The notes: generated from the sequence alone by a model not told the origin. DNA of 64,000 nucleotides from Myxococcales bacterium (GCA_012522445.1 JAAYKL010000092.1:1-64000), one strand, 5' to 3'; positions 17,550 through 26,755 are shown, counted from the stretch's first letter. Translations and numbers: made by a program.

Positions 17550-19046
17550 CTATCGCTGAACCGCCGGGTTCGCCGCGTCGCTGCGCGCCAAAATACCGCG
17601 CAACCGCTGGGCGTCCACCTGCAGCACAAAGGTCTTCTCCTGCAGCAGGCGCACCATGCCCGGCGCAAAGCCCTTTGGTTTTTGCACGTAGCGGCGCAGC
17701 GCGTAGCTCACCTCCACCTTGGCCTCGTGGCGCAAAGACGAAAAATGCGCGGCCAGATGAGCGGCGTCGATGAGTTCGTCTTGGCCAAACACCTCGCCCC
17801 GCTGCAGCGACACCACCACGTGACTGCCCTGGGCCCCGCGGACGTGCAGCCACAAGTCCCACGGACGGGCGTGGTGCAGGGTGAGGGCGTCGTTGTCCCG
17901 CGCGCTGCGCCCCACCCGGGCCACGCGGTCTTTGGCGATGCGGTACTCGCGATACGGCAGGCGCATCGGCGTCCCGGTCTTGCCAGGCCCGGAGCCGCGC
18001 GGCCGCCCCGCTGACTGCCCGCGCCACCAGGTTTTCGCCGCCGCCATCGCCTCGCCAACATCGCCGTCCCCCGCAGGAGACACCGCTTCGGACAGGCGCT
18101 GCTGCCACTGCGCCAAGGCGTCCCGGCGCTCCCGGGCCTCTTGCAGGCGCGCCTCGATGGTTGCCAGGGCCCGCTGCCAACGCCGCGCCTTGTCGTACAT
18201 GCGCTGCATGTTGGCCACCGCGTCCAGCGCTGGATCGAGGGGAATGGTCATGGGCGCCCCGGTGAAGTCGCGCGTCGAAAAGAGCGCGGCCCCCTTGGGC
18301 ACCTGCGACAAATGCGCCTGCAGCACATCGGCCTGGGACCGCAGCGATTCGTGCTGGGCGGCGTGGTCGCGATCGCGCTGCAAATTCTCCACAAGGCGCT
18401 CGGTCTTTTGCTGCGCCCGGCGAAACTGCGCGCACAGCGACTGGCGCTCGGCGTCGCGAGAGGACTCCCGGGTGTTTGGCGCGCGAGACGGCCCAAAGTG
18501 CGCGTCCACCAGTTGCGCGGCCGCAAAGCGCGCCTCGGGCATCGCGAACTCCGGGGGTTGCGGGGGCGGGCTCCAGGTGGTGCCGCTCGCCAGACCGCGG
18601 CGCTTGGCCCGCTCCGGATAAAAACTGCCCAGCACCTTCGCGGCAACATCAATGAGATAGAGATTGCTGTGGTGCCCCGTCAGCTCGGCGACGATCGAGG
18701 CGCTGGCATCGGCCCGGGCAAAGTCGAAGATGAGGATGCGGTCGCGGGGAATGACGCGCACCGCTGCCAACGGGGCGTTGCCGAGGTGCTTGCGCAGCAA
18801 CATGGCGAAGGGGTGGGCGTTGGGGGCCTTGGGGGGGGCTTGGGGCAAGTGGCCCGCCGCGCCGCCCCGGGGGGTCAGCGACAGGTGCAGCCACAGGTTT
18901 TGTCCCGGCGTGCGGATGCCCAGCACCAGGCGATGGGGAATCTTGGGGGTGAAGGCCTCGCGCAACACCCCGGGCACCAAGTGTTGCTGCCAGTGCGTTG
19001 CCAACAACGCAATCTCCGCCGCATTGAGCTCCATGACATCATCCAT
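17550..19046 (-). CDS. rqcH: NFACT-family protein, RqcH/Rqc2-like ribosome quality control factor
   Basis: The 498-residue protein has the NFACT layout: an N-terminal NFACT-N domain, a central pair of coiled-coil helices (about residues 200-320, Gln/Arg/Glu/Ala-rich), and a C-terminal NFACT-R domain (YREYRIAKDRVARVGRSARDN, then HARPWDLWLHVRGAQGSHVVV). In bacteria RqcH binds obstructed 50S subunits and recruits tRNA-Ala to add alanine tails. The Asp-Arg pair needed for tRNA binding in RqcH appears to be present (D102-R103 in IPRDRILIFDF). Older annotations call such genes fibronectin-binding protein. It is divergent from nadK with 52 bases between the starts. Confidence 0.85.
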   Translation of the reverse strand: MDDVMELNAAEIALLATHWQQHLVPGVLREAFTPKIPHRLVLGIRTPGQNLWLHLSLTPRGGAAGHLPQAPPKAPNAHPFAMLLRKHLGNAPLAAVRVIPRDRILIFDFARADASASIVAELTGHHSNLYLIDVAAKVLGSFYPERAKRRGLASGTTWSPPPQPPEFAMPEARFAAAQLVDAHFGPSRAPNTRESSRDAERQSLCAQFRRAQQKTERLVENLQRDRDHAAQHESLRSQADVLQAHLSQVPKGAALFSTRDFTGAPMTIPLDPALDAVANMQRMYDKARRWQRALATIEARLQEARERRDALAQWQQRLSEAVSPAGDGDVGEAMAAAKTWWRGQSAGRPRGSGPGKTGTPMRLPYREYRIAKDRVARVGRSARDNDALTLHHARPWDLWLHVRGAQGSHVVVSLQRGEVFGQDELIDAAHLAAHFSSLRHEAKVEVSYALRRYVQKPKGFAPGMVRLLQEKTFVLQVDAQRLRGILARSDAANPAVQR

Positions 19047-19098
19047 TCGCCGCTGATTCCGGCTTGTTTGCCCGTGCGGGCGGGCTTACAGTCGCGCC

Positions 19099-20016
19099 AT
19101 GAACCATACGCGCATTTTGGTGATTCACAAACAATCGGGCATCTCCGAGATGCGGGCCACCGGCCACGCCGCCGCAACCCGCGCCCAACAAGCCTGTGAC
19201 GACCCGGTCTTTGCCCCCATCGTCGCGCCCTTGCTCGCGGCCCATGACGCCCACACCGAGGCCATGGCCCACGTCCGCAAGGTGCTCAAGTCCCACCGCC
19301 ACCTCCGCGTCGTGTGGCGCCACAACCTGAGCGGCATCATCCCCGACAGCTTCGATCTCGTGATCACCATCGGCGGCGACGGCACCATCCTGCACGCCTC
19401 CCACGCCATCGGGCGCACGCCCATCCTCGGCATCAACTCCTCCCCCGCCACCTCCGTGGGCTACTTCACCGCCGGCGACGCGCAGCAAATCTCGGCGCTG
19501 CTCACCGCCTTCCTCGACGGCGGCGCGCGCACCCGCAATTGCTACCGCATGGAGGTCCGGGTCAACGGCGAGGTGGTCAACTCCCGCGTACTCAACGACG
19601 TGCTCTTCTGCCACGAGTGCCCGGCCTCCACCACGCGCTACAAGCTCATCCACGACGATTACCAAGAGATGCAAATCTCGTCGGGCATGTGGATTGCCAC
19701 GGCGTCGGGGTCCACGGCGGCCATCCACGCGGCGGGCGGCACGGTGATGCCCCACGCGGCCAAGGAACTGCAATACCTCGTGCGCGAACCCGCCATCTCG
19801 GCTTCAGACAAGGGCTTTCTCCCGGCCCAGCGCGTCCGCGGCATGGTGGGGTGCGACGACACCTTCGCCATTCAATCCACCATCGCCTCGGCCCGGCTCT
19901 ACGTCGACGGGCCCCACGTGGCCATCCCCATCCGCTTCGGCGACATCGTCACCTTTCACGGCGGCGCGGCACCGCTCACCCTGCTGGTCGGACCAGCCCC
20001 GGCCACCCCCCGCTGA
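19099..20016 (+). CDS. nadK: NAD kinase
   Basis: The 305-residue enzyme phosphorylates NAD to NADP. The diagnostic GGDGT motif is in DLVITIGGDGTILHASHAI. It is followed by LGINSSPATSVGYFT (in place of the common NxGxLGFL), the NDV segment (VLNDVLFCH), and the Gly-rich ATASGSTAAIHAAGG region that closes over the substrate. The first 85 residues form the variable N-terminal lobe. It is somewhat divergent from model NadK proteins but has all the core motifs. It is transcribed with the ribosomal protein genes or just ahead of them, separated from rplU by 202 bases with its own promoter. Confidence 0.9.
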   Translation: MNHTRILVIHKQSGISEMRATGHAAATRAQQACDDPVFAPIVAPLLAAHDAHTEAMAHVRKVLKSHRHLRVVWRHNLSGIIPDSFDLVITIGGDGTILHASHAIGRTPILGINSSPATSVGYFTAGDAQQISALLTAFLDGGARTRNCYRMEVRVNGEVVNSRVLNDVLFCHECPASTTRYKLIHDDYQEMQISSGMWIATASGSTAAIHAAGGTVMPHAAKELQYLVREPAISASDKGFLPAQRVRGMVGCDDTFAIQSTIASARLYVDGPHVAIPIRFGDIVTFHGGAAPLTLLVGPAPATPR

Positions 20017-20124
20017 TCCCCCGCCCCGCTCACTGCTGTGCGGCGACTGCGGAAAGCGGCGACGGTGACGGGCCAAAAGCCGTGCAAAAGCCGTCTAAAA
20101 TGCGTGCAAAAAGGAAGATAAAGC

Positions 20125-20152
20125 TTGATTTGAACGCGCCGAAGTGTAGTAT
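20125..20152 (+). promoter_or_regulatory. Candidate promoter of rplU-rpmA
   Basis: TTGATT (20125-20130) and TAGTAT (20147-20152) are separated by 16 bases and point toward rplU. The surrounding sequence is A/T-richer than its environment. A leader of about 60 bases containing a strong hairpin follows. Confidence 0.5.
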
Positions 20153-20153
20153 G

Positions 20154-20197
20154 CCGTCGCTCTACTCACCCGGAAGCACCGGGCCGAGTACCGACGG
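20154..20197 (+). ncRNA. Candidate structured leader (hairpin) of the L21 operon
   Basis: Three nested complementary pairs surround one AAGCA loop: CCCGG/CCGGG (20169-20173 with 20179-20183), TACTC/GAGTA (20163-20167 with 20186-20190) and CCGTCG/CGACGG (20154-20159 with 20192-20197). Small internal loops lie between the tiers. It lies between the promoter and the rplU start, the usual place for an autoregulatory ribosomal-protein leader. If transcription starts about 7 bases after the -10 box, part of the outermost stem would be missing from the RNA. No family assignment can be made without a covariance search. Confidence 0.4.
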
Positions 20198-20218
20198 AAA
20201 GAGCAGAAGGAACACGCT

Positions 20219-20530
20219 ATGTACGCAGTAATCGCCACCGGTGGCAAGCAATACCGGGTATCCGAAGGCGACAAAGTTCGCATCGAAAAACTCATCGGCG
20301 ACGTGGGCGACAAGGTCACGCTGGACCGCGTCCTCATGATCGGCAACGGCGACAAGTCCAAAATCGGCACCCCGGTTGTGGCGGGCGCCAAAGTGGACGC
20401 CACCATCGTCCAGCAGGCGCGGGCCCGCAAAATCATTGTGTTTAAGTTCAAGCGGCGCAAAAAATTCCGCAAAAAACACGGCCACCGCCAGCCCTTCACC
20501 GAATTGCAAATCAACAAAATCAACGGCTAG
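20219..20530 (+). CDS. rplU: 50S ribosomal protein L21
   Basis: The 103-residue protein matches L21 throughout: [25 protein letters not shown] at the start, [29 protein letters not shown] in the middle and the basic [24 protein letters not shown] tail that contacts 23S rRNA. AAGGAA lies about 8 bases before the ATG. It is followed by rpmA after 11 bases, the standard L21-L27 operon. Expression may be controlled by the leader hairpin just upstream. Confidence 0.98.
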   Translation: MYAVIATGGKQYRVSEGDKVRIEKLIGDVGDKVTLDRVLMIGNGDKSKIGTPVVAGAKVDATIVQQARARKIIVFKFKRRKKFRKKHGHRQPFTELQINKING

Positions 20531-20541
20531 GAGAACACGCC

Positions 20542-20799
20542 ATGGCACATAAAAAAGGACAGGGTTCATCCCGCAACGGTCGCGACACCATCGGCAAACG
20601 GCTCGGCGTCAAACGATACGCCGGACAGGCCGTCGTCCCGGGCAACATCCTCGTGCGCCAACGCGGCACCACATTTCACGCGGGGCGCGGCGTTGGTTGC
20701 GGCCGCGACTACACGCTGTTCGCCCTCGCAGAAGGCGTCGTCGCGTTTCGCACCACCAACAACCGCAAGTACATCGACGTCGTCGCCCGCGACGCCTAA
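20542..20799 (+). CDS. rpmA: 50S ribosomal protein L27
   Basis: The 85-residue protein starts [43 protein letters not shown], typical of L27, whose N-terminal tail reaches the peptidyl transferase centre. There is no Firmicutes-type N-terminal cleavage extension. AGGAG precedes the ATG. obgE, often the next gene in this operon, is not here; a convergent minus-strand gene follows instead. Confidence 0.98.
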   Translation: MAHKKGQGSSRNGRDTIGKRLGVKRYAGQAVVPGNILVRQRGTTFHAGRGVGCGRDYTLFALAEGVVAFRTTNNRKYIDVVARDA

Positions 20800-20834
20800 T
20801 TTCACTCCCCCACACGCAAGCGCTCTGTTGGCTG

Positions 20835-20851
20835 TCGGTCGATAAGACCGA
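20835..20851 (+). terminator. Weak hairpin between convergent genes
   Basis: TCGGTC and GACCGA (6 bp each) flank a GATAA loop just after rpmA. There is no clear T-tract on the plus strand, so termination activity is doubtful. Confidence 0.25.
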
Positions 20852-20865
20852 TGGCGGCGCTGTTG

Positions 20866-21822
20866 TTACGCCCGCACGCCGCGGCCCACGGCGACAAAAT
20901 GTCCGCCAGCGGGAATGACCCGCGCCACGCGAATGCCCACGTCCGATGCGCCATCTGAAACGGCGCCCACCGACGGGCAGTGCAAGGGCGTCCCCACGGG
21001 GGCGTCGTGCGCCTCTGGCACCATGAGGAGCCGCCAGGGCAGGCGCTGCGCGTGATCGATGAGCGGCCACAACTGCGCCTGTGCATCGCCCAGCTCTCCG
21101 ACGCGACAATCGCCCGCGACGGTCCATTGATGGGCCTCGCGCACCTGCACCCAGAGCCGCAAGTGCTTAAAGCCCGGGTCATGGCCGAGCACTTTTTCGA
21201 GCCGGGGCAAATCCGCCACGACGTGCTCGGGATCCGGGAAGGACAAGACATTCACGTGCGCCGCCGTCACCCAGGCATCGCGCTGTTCGGCGTCGTGCGG
21301 GATGAGCGCGGCGCTGCCCTGGGGCGCGAAGGAGATCACCAGCGCGGCACCGGAGAGCAACGCGCGCAACGCGGCTTCATCGGGCTGAAACTCTTCGGCG
21401 GCACGGGCCGCGGACACGACATTTACGGCGACACCGGTCTCGGTGCCCTTGCGCACCAACATCGCCTGCAGCAAGCGCCCCACACCGCGCGGCGGCATGC
21501 CAAACCCCACGTACACCAAGCTCGCCCCCGGCGCCTGGCGAGACAGCAGCTCGATGAGCGTGGCGGCCACGTTTCCGCCCAGCTTGCCGCCCCGGCGATC
21601 GATGAAGAGCACCGCGGGCGCCTCGGGCACACCGGACGACTCCCAAAGGGCGGCGACGCTCTCGCGCAGCGCGGCCCCGCAGACAAACTCCTCCATGGCG
21701 TCGAAGGGCGCGAGCAGGTGGCGCGCAAAATGACCTGCGTGGGGGGTTGGGGATGGGGATGGAGAGTCGGAGAGAAATTGATCGAAGCGTTTGGCCAGCG
21801 CGAGGGTGTATTCCATTTTCAA
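20866..21822 (-). CDS. Protein of unknown function, coupled to an AblB-like acetyltransferase
   Basis: The 318-residue protein has no signal peptide and no membrane helix. The N-terminal region (FDAMEEFVCGAALRESVAALWES) is followed by alternating strands and helices (APAVLFIDRRGGKLGGNVAATLIELLS, GASLVYVGFGMPPRGVGRLLQAMLV, AALVISFAPQGSAAL), which suggests a Rossmann-like alpha/beta core. The C-terminal third is strand-rich. I cannot assign a family. Its ATG overlaps the stop of the upstream acetyltransferase gene by 4 bases (ATGA), so the two are translationally coupled and probably act together. It is convergent with rpmA. Confidence 0.6.
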   Translation of the reverse strand: MKMEYTLALAKRFDQFLSDSPSPSPTPHAGHFARHLLAPFDAMEEFVCGAALRESVAALWESSGVPEAPAVLFIDRRGGKLGGNVAATLIELLSRQAPGASLVYVGFGMPPRGVGRLLQAMLVRKGTETGVAVNVVSAARAAEEFQPDEAALRALLSGAALVISFAPQGSAALIPHDAEQRDAWVTAAHVNVLSFPDPEHVVADLPRLEKVLGHDPGFKHLRLWVQVREAHQWTVAGDCRVGELGDAQAQLWPLIDHAQRLPWRLLMVPEAHDAPVGTPLHCPSVGAVSDGASDVGIRVARVIPAGGHFVAVGRGVRA

Positions 21823-22781
21823 GGCATGAGCTTGAGGGTCCAGAGGATTTGGTCTTTCGCTTCGCCGTCACAGATGACGTGGCGGTTGAGCCAGCCGCTC
21901 TGCTTGAAGCCGCACGCCGCGTACACGGCGTTCATCTCTTTGTTGTCGGCGTTCACCAGCGAGAAAATGGCCACGGCGCCTACGTCCTCGAGCCACTTCA
22001 CAAACGAGTTGAGCCCAAAGCACGCCAGCGCGATGTCTGTCTTGGTTTTGAAGGTGTCGAAGTACAGGGTGACCTTGGCGTTGCCAAAGCAGTCCTGGTA
22101 CTCGGCGGAGTACACATTGGCCTGGCCGCTGCGCTTGTTGACACACAAATAATGGTAGTGCTCGACGTCGCGGCCAAAGGGCATCTGAATGGGAAACACT
22201 TCGAAATCCGGAGGCGGCGGCGGTGCGTCTTCGGTCTTGGCGGGCGCCTTGGCTTTGGCCTTGGTTTTGGCGGCGGGCTTTCGGGCTGGCGCGCTGCGGC
22301 GTTCGTGTTCACGGCGCAAAATCTCGGGGGTCTCCTCTTCGGTGATGCTCTCGGCCTTGTACCCCGTGGTTTTGATCTCCGCGTACTCCTTGGCCAATTC
22401 GCGGATTTCATTGAGGTACTCTTTGCGCTCTTCGGAGTCCTCGTTCACCGAGTTGGCGTCCCAGCCGGGCTCGCGGATGTGGCCCATGATGTAGGCGTCG
22501 GAGCGCTTGTAATAGCCGGGGATTACGCCTTCGCGCAGGTATCCGGCGCGCTGCCATCCCGCAATGTCGTCGCGTTCAATGAGGGTGAACACTTTGCGGA
22601 TGCGCTCGCTGACCTGGATTTTTTCGAGGTAGACCTGCTTTTGCTGCAGATTGCCGCCGCGGAAGTCCACCACGCGCAGGGTGGCGTTTTGCGCATCAAA
22701 CAGCAGACAGCAAAAGATGTCCTCATTTCGGACGGTTTGTTCGCGTAGGGTGTTGGTTGGAATATCGACGAAAGCAGCCAT
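21819..22781 (-). CDS. Two-domain GNAT acetyltransferase, AblB (beta-lysine acetyltransferase)-like
   Basis: The 320-residue protein resembles AblB in both halves by pattern. The N-terminal part ends IRKVFTLIERDDIAGWQRAGYLREGVIPGYYKRSDAYIMGH, like the GYxxEAxIPGFY motif that precedes the AblB catalytic domain. The C-terminal part has the GNAT ending MNAVYAACGFKQSGWL. A Lys/Ala/Pro-rich linker (about residues 165-190) separates the halves. In AblB the reaction acetylates beta-lysine to make the osmolyte N-epsilon-acetyl-beta-lysine, but the partner lysine 2,3-aminomutase gene (ablA) is not in view and the substrate may differ. AGGAGG about 10 bases before the ATG at 22781 fixes the start. Confidence 0.6.
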   Translation of the reverse strand: MAAFVDIPTNTLREQTVRNEDIFCCLLFDAQNATLRVVDFRGGNLQQKQVYLEKIQVSERIRKVFTLIERDDIAGWQRAGYLREGVIPGYYKRSDAYIMGHIREPGWDANSVNEDSEERKEYLNEIRELAKEYAEIKTTGYKAESITEEETPEILRREHERRSAPARKPAAKTKAKAKAPAKTEDAPPPPPDFEVFPIQMPFGRDVEHYHYLCVNKRSGQANVYSAEYQDCFGNAKVTLYFDTFKTKTDIALACFGLNSFVKWLEDVGAVAIFSLVNADNKEMNAVYAACGFKQSGWLNRHVICDGEAKDQILWTLKLMP

Positions 22782-23002
22782 GTAATAATGAGCCTCCTGC
22801 TCTGGCCTAAGTGCCGAAAAGGGCAAAAATAATAGCACCTTTGCCCCCGGCCCATCAATGCCACATGCATATATTGGTCTTTTCAAAGCATTGTCAAGAA
22901 GGGGCGCCGGTTTCGCCGAGGTGCGACAAAATTGGGGGCCTGCCTTGCACCGCCACCGCGGCGCGCTACGCTCCATCCATTTTCAAAACCCCGGAGGGAA
23001 AT

Positions 23003-24454
23003 ATGTGCGCAACCACCGTCGCGAAAAGCACCACCGCCACTTTCAAACGCCGCCAGGACGACGCCGACGCGTTCGACTTCGCCGGGGCCACGCCGCCAAA
23101 GAGGACGCCGAGGCGAATACCGGCTCACAACCAGCAACCGCTGCGCCCCAGGGAGCGGGACGCCATCATCCAGTCGTTGCGCGCTGGTGTAACGCCGCGC
23201 TGCGGGCTGCCACACATCCAGGTGGGGCGCGATGGAGAGATTGCGGCGATGCGGGAAGACATCGAGCGCATCCAAGACGGCGGGGCGTCGATTCGCTTCA
23301 TCATCGGGGAATACGGCTCCGGCAAGAGCTTTTTCCTACAATTGACGCGCGCCATCGCCCTCGAAAGCGACCTGGTCACCTTGCACGCCGATCTCGCTCC
23401 GGACAGACGGCTCTGCGCCACCCAGGGGCAAGCGCGCAACCTTTACGCCGAGCTGGCGCACAACATGGCGACCCGCGCCAAGCCGGAGGGCAACGCCATG
23501 AAGAGCGTGGTCGAGCGGTTTGTTGCGGCGGTGCGCAAACGCGCAGATGCCACCGGCGTGTCCGTGGCGCACCTCATCTCAGCGCAGCTCGCGCATTTTT
23601 CCGAGCATGTGGGCGGATACGATTTTGCCAGCGTCATCCACGCCTATTGGGAGGCTTGCGAGCGCGGCAACGAAGAGCGGAAAAACAACGCCGTGCGGTG
23701 GCTGCGCGGCGAATTCACCCACCGAGCAGATGCCCGCAACGCCTTGGGGGTCCGTAGCATCGTCGACGACGACCGCATGTACGACCACCTGAAACTGCTC
23801 GGCCTCTTTGTCCACCAGGCCGGATATGGCGGCCTACTGGTGTGCCTCGACGAAATGGTCAACCTGTACAAACTCGCCAACGGGCCGGCCAGAATGGCCA
23901 ACTACGAACAGGTATTGCGAATATGCAATGATTGCCTGCAGGGCAGCGCCGCGCACATCGGCTTCTTGATGGGGGGCACACCGGACTTCCTTTTCGACCC
24001 GCACAAGGGGCTGTACAGCTACGAAGCGCTGCACTCGCGCCTGGCAGAAAACACCTTTGCCCGCAACGCCGGCGTGGTCGACTACACCGCGCCAACCCTG
24101 CACCTCGCCAACCTGAGCCCCGAAGACCTGCTCGCGCTGCTGCACAACATCCGGCATGTGTACGCGGCTGGAAATGCGAGCCAGCGCTTGCTCCCGGACG
24201 AAGCCCTGCACGCCTTTTTGGCGCACTGTGCCCTGTGCATCGGCCAGGAGTACTTTCGCACCCCCCGCAACACCATTAAGGAGTTCGTAAATCTCTTGGC
24301 GGTGTTGGCGCAAAACCCCGCGCTGCACTGGTCGGAGCTGCTGCCGCAGGTGTGCGTATCTCCGGATCGCGAGAGCGGCATGAGCGACGCCTTGGGTGAC
24401 GACATGTCCCAGCGCGCCACCGACGACAGCGGGCTCGTCAGCTTTCAATTGTGA
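23003..24454 (+). CDS. P-loop ATPase, BrxD-like (DUF2791 / BREX ATP-binding family)
   Basis: The 483-residue protein has a Walker A motif GEYGSGKS (102-109) and a Walker B GLLVCLDE (277-284). It starts, after a basic disordered stretch, with RDAIIQSLRAGVTPRCGL..IQVGRDGEI, the opening typical of the BrxC/BrxD-type (DUF2791) family. Later conserved-looking segments are IGFLMGGTPDFLFD, HSRLAENTF and HLANLSPEDLLALLHNIRHVY. In type 2 and 6 BREX phage-defence loci brxD is paired with the helicase gene brxHI. Here the same pair occurs alone, with no pglX, pglZ or brxC in view. GGAGGG before the ATG at 23003 supports the start. It ends 7 bases before the helicase gene. Confidence 0.75.
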   Translation: MCATTVAKSTTATFKRRQDDADAFDFAGATPPKRTPRRIPAHNQQPLRPRERDAIIQSLRAGVTPRCGLPHIQVGRDGEIAAMREDIERIQDGGASIRFIIGEYGSGKSFFLQLTRAIALESDLVTLHADLAPDRRLCATQGQARNLYAELAHNMATRAKPEGNAMKSVVERFVAAVRKRADATGVSVAHLISAQLAHFSEHVGGYDFASVIHAYWEACERGNEERKNNAVRWLRGEFTHRADARNALGVRSIVDDDRMYDHLKLLGLFVHQAGYGGLLVCLDEMVNLYKLANGPARMANYEQVLRICNDCLQGSAAHIGFLMGGTPDFLFDPHKGLYSYEALHSRLAENTFARNAGVVDYTAPTLHLANLSPEDLLALLHNIRHVYAAGNASQRLLPDEALHAFLAHCALCIGQEYFRTPRNTIKEFVNLLAVLAQNPALHWSELLPQVCVSPDRESGMSDALGDDMSQRATDDSGLVSFQL

Positions 24455-24461
24455 GGCAGAA

Positions 24462-26654
24462 ATGAACCCGTCTAGCGCCTTTCACCTGTTGCACCGAGAT
24501 GTCCAGCGATGGGTTTGGGCACAGCGCTGGAGCGCCCTGCGCGACATTCAGGAGCGCGCCATTGCGCCGATCTTGCGAGGAGACCGCGACGTCATCATCA
24601 GCGCCGCCACCGCCGCCGGAAAGACAGAGGCCGCCATGTTGCCCGCCTGCTCCTACATGGCGCAGAGCGACACCCACGGCGTGGGCATCTTGTACGTCTG
24701 TCCGCTCAAAGCGCTGATCAACGACCAGCACCGCCGCCTGCACAGCTTGGGCGAGTCCCTGGACATCCCCATCACGCCGTGGCACGGGGACGCGCGTCAG
24801 GCGCCGAAGAATCGGCAAAAGAAGAGCCCCAGCGGCATCATCTTGATCACCCCGGAGTCACTGGAGTCGCTGTTGCTGCACCACCCCAAGTGGCTCGCCT
24901 GGGCATTGTCCGCGCTGCACCACATTGTCATCGACGAGTTTCACGTGTTCATCGACACAGAGCGCGGTTACCAACTGCAGTCGCTGCTGCACCGCCTCGA
25001 GCACACGCTGGGGCGCTTCGTGCCGCGCATCGCCCTCAGCGCGACCCTGTCGGATTTGCCGCAAGTGGCCACCTATCTGCGCCCCCATGCACAACGCCCA
25101 CCCGCGGTGTTGATACGCGCAAACCCCTGCCCGTCGGAGATACGAATGCAACTGCGGGGCTACCTCGACCCACCTCCGCACAGCGGCACCGCTCCCCGTG
25201 ACAACTCTCCAGCGGCATTGGCGTGCATCGCCGACGACCTCTTTGCGCTATTGCGGGGCAAGTCCCACCTGATCTTCACCAACAGCCGCGAGTGCACCGA
25301 AGAACTCGCAGTGAAGCTCTTGGAGAACGGTCTGGCGCACGGCGTGCCCAACGAGTTCTTTCCCCACCACGGCAGCTTGGCCAAACCGCTCCGCGAATAC
25401 GTGGAGACGAGAATGGCGGCGGGAAACCTGCCCACTTCGGCGATTTGCACCGCGACGCTGGAGTTGGGACTGGACATCGGAAACGTCGATTCCATCGCCC
25501 AGATATCCGCGCCCCACTCGGTGGCGAGCTTGCGGCAACGCCTGGGCCGCTCGGGCCGACGGAGCGAACCGGCGACGCTGCGGCTGTTCATTCCCGAAGT
25601 GAAACTCAACGCGACGACCCACATCAGCGACCGCCTCCGGCTGGACACGGTGCAGGGCGTGGCCATGGTCAACTTGTTGCTACAGCGCTGGTGCGAGCCC
25701 GTGCCCGAACCGCGCTACCACTTCTCCACCCTGGTGCAGCAAATCCTGTCGGTCATCGGCCAACACGGCAGCGCGCGGGCCCACCAACTCTGGCACCTGC
25801 TGTGCAAGACCGGTCCGTTTTCCCTGGTCGACGCCCCTGCGTTTGCCACCTTGTTGCAGGCGCTCGGCGCACGCGGTCTGGTCGGCCAAATGAGCGATGG
25901 ACAACTCGTGCTCGGGCGCCAGGGCGAGCGATATATCCATCACCACCATTTTTACGCCGCCTTCCAAACCCCAGCGGAGTACCGACTGTTGTGGGAGGAC
26001 AAGACCCTGGGCACCATTCCCATCACCCGCGCGCTGGCCGAGGGACAACGCATCGTATTTGCGGGGCGGCGTTGGGAGGTACTGGAAATCGACAAGCGCA
26101 AAAGAATCATCCACCTGCATCCCGACGATGCGGGCTTGGCGCCCAAATTTATCGGCAAAGGGCAAGCGGTGCACAGCGCGATCCGACGGGAGATGCGCCG
26201 CATTTACACCGAACAGTCGATGCCCAGCTATGCGGACAACGCCGCCGCAGAAACGCTAAAGGGGGGCTTCGCGCTGTTTCACGAGCTGGGATTGCAGGCG
26301 ACCGACGTGTGGTCCACCGATAGCAGCGTCTACCTCTTTCCCTGGCAAAGCGATGCCGTCGCCAACGCCGTCGCTGTCTTCTTGCGTCGAGCGGGCATAA
26401 AAGCCGTCGCCTTTAGAGGCGTAATCGAGATGCACCAGTACACGCGCGCACAGGTTGGCGCCGCACTGCAACACGCGCTGCAAAACCCGCCACCCACCCC
26501 AGAGGAAATGGTCGTCTTCGAACCGGAGATCGCTGAGGAAAAACACGACCCACTCCTGCCACACGCTTTGCAGGCATTGGCCTACAGCCAAAAACACTTC
26601 GACGTCGACGGCGCGCGCCGGTGGTGCGAGACGGTGCTCCCCCAGATGAACTGA
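24462..26654 (+). CDS. DEAD/DEAH-box helicase, Lhr/BrxHI-like
   Basis: The 730-residue superfamily 2 helicase has motif [11 protein letters not shown] (Lys54), Ia [11 protein letters not shown], the DEAH-type motif II IDEFH (158-161), motif III SAT (193-195), and the C-terminal RecA domain with [14 protein letters not shown] and motif [13 protein letters not shown] winged-helix and further C-terminal domains follow (residues 400-730), as in Lhr-type DNA helicases. Domain order and its partner gene make it a BrxHI-like protein. It probably translocates on nucleic acid in an ATP-dependent process with the upstream ATPase, possibly in phage defence or DNA repair. The start at 24462 lies 7 bases after the partner's stop. 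Confidence 0.85.
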   Translation: MNPSSAFHLLHRDVQRWVWAQRWSALRDIQERAIAPILRGDRDVIISAATAAGKTEAAMLPACSYMAQSDTHGVGILYVCPLKALINDQHRRLHSLGESLDIPITPWHGDARQAPKNRQKKSPSGIILITPESLESLLLHHPKWLAWALSALHHIVIDEFHVFIDTERGYQLQSLLHRLEHTLGRFVPRIALSATLSDLPQVATYLRPHAQRPPAVLIRANPCPSEIRMQLRGYLDPPPHSGTAPRDNSPAALACIADDLFALLRGKSHLIFTNSRECTEELAVKLLENGLAHGVPNEFFPHHGSLAKPLREYVETRMAAGNLPTSAICTATLELGLDIGNVDSIAQISAPHSVASLRQRLGRSGRRSEPATLRLFIPEVKLNATTHISDRLRLDTVQGVAMVNLLLQRWCEPVPEPRYHFSTLVQQILSVIGQHGSARAHQLWHLLCKTGPFSLVDAPAFATLLQALGARGLVGQMSDGQLVLGRQGERYIHHHHFYAAFQTPAEYRLLWEDKTLGTIPITRALAEGQRIVFAGRRWEVLEIDKRKRIIHLHPDDAGLAPKFIGKGQAVHSAIRREMRRIYTEQSMPSYADNAAAETLKGGFALFHELGLQATDVWSTDSSVYLFPWQSDAVANAVAVFLRRAGIKAVAFRGVIEMHQYTRAQVGAALQHALQNPPPTPEEMVVFEPEIAEEKHDPLLPHALQALAYSQKHFDVDGARRWCETVLPQMN

Positions 26655-26727
26655 GCCCGGCGAACCAGCGGCACCTCGTCGGCACAATACGCGCAAAACA
26701 CTTCACTTGCGGGCATTGGTTTCGCTT

Positions 26728-26755
26728 TTGTCGCGGTGGTGCTTTGCGGTATAGT
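26728..26755 (+). promoter_or_regulatory. Candidate promoter of the kds-kps operon
   Basis: TTGTCG (26728-26733), a 16-base spacer and TATAGT (26750-26755) lie 73 bases before the kdsA start, after the end of the helicase gene. This would give the kds-kps operon its own transcription start. Confidence 0.45.

Noticed and set aside
23003-26654. Complete BREX locus
   Set aside because: Only the BrxD-like and BrxHI-like genes are present; neighbouring genes are an acetyltransferase pair and Kdo/capsule genes, with no PglX methyltransferase, PglZ or BrxC-like protein in the window.
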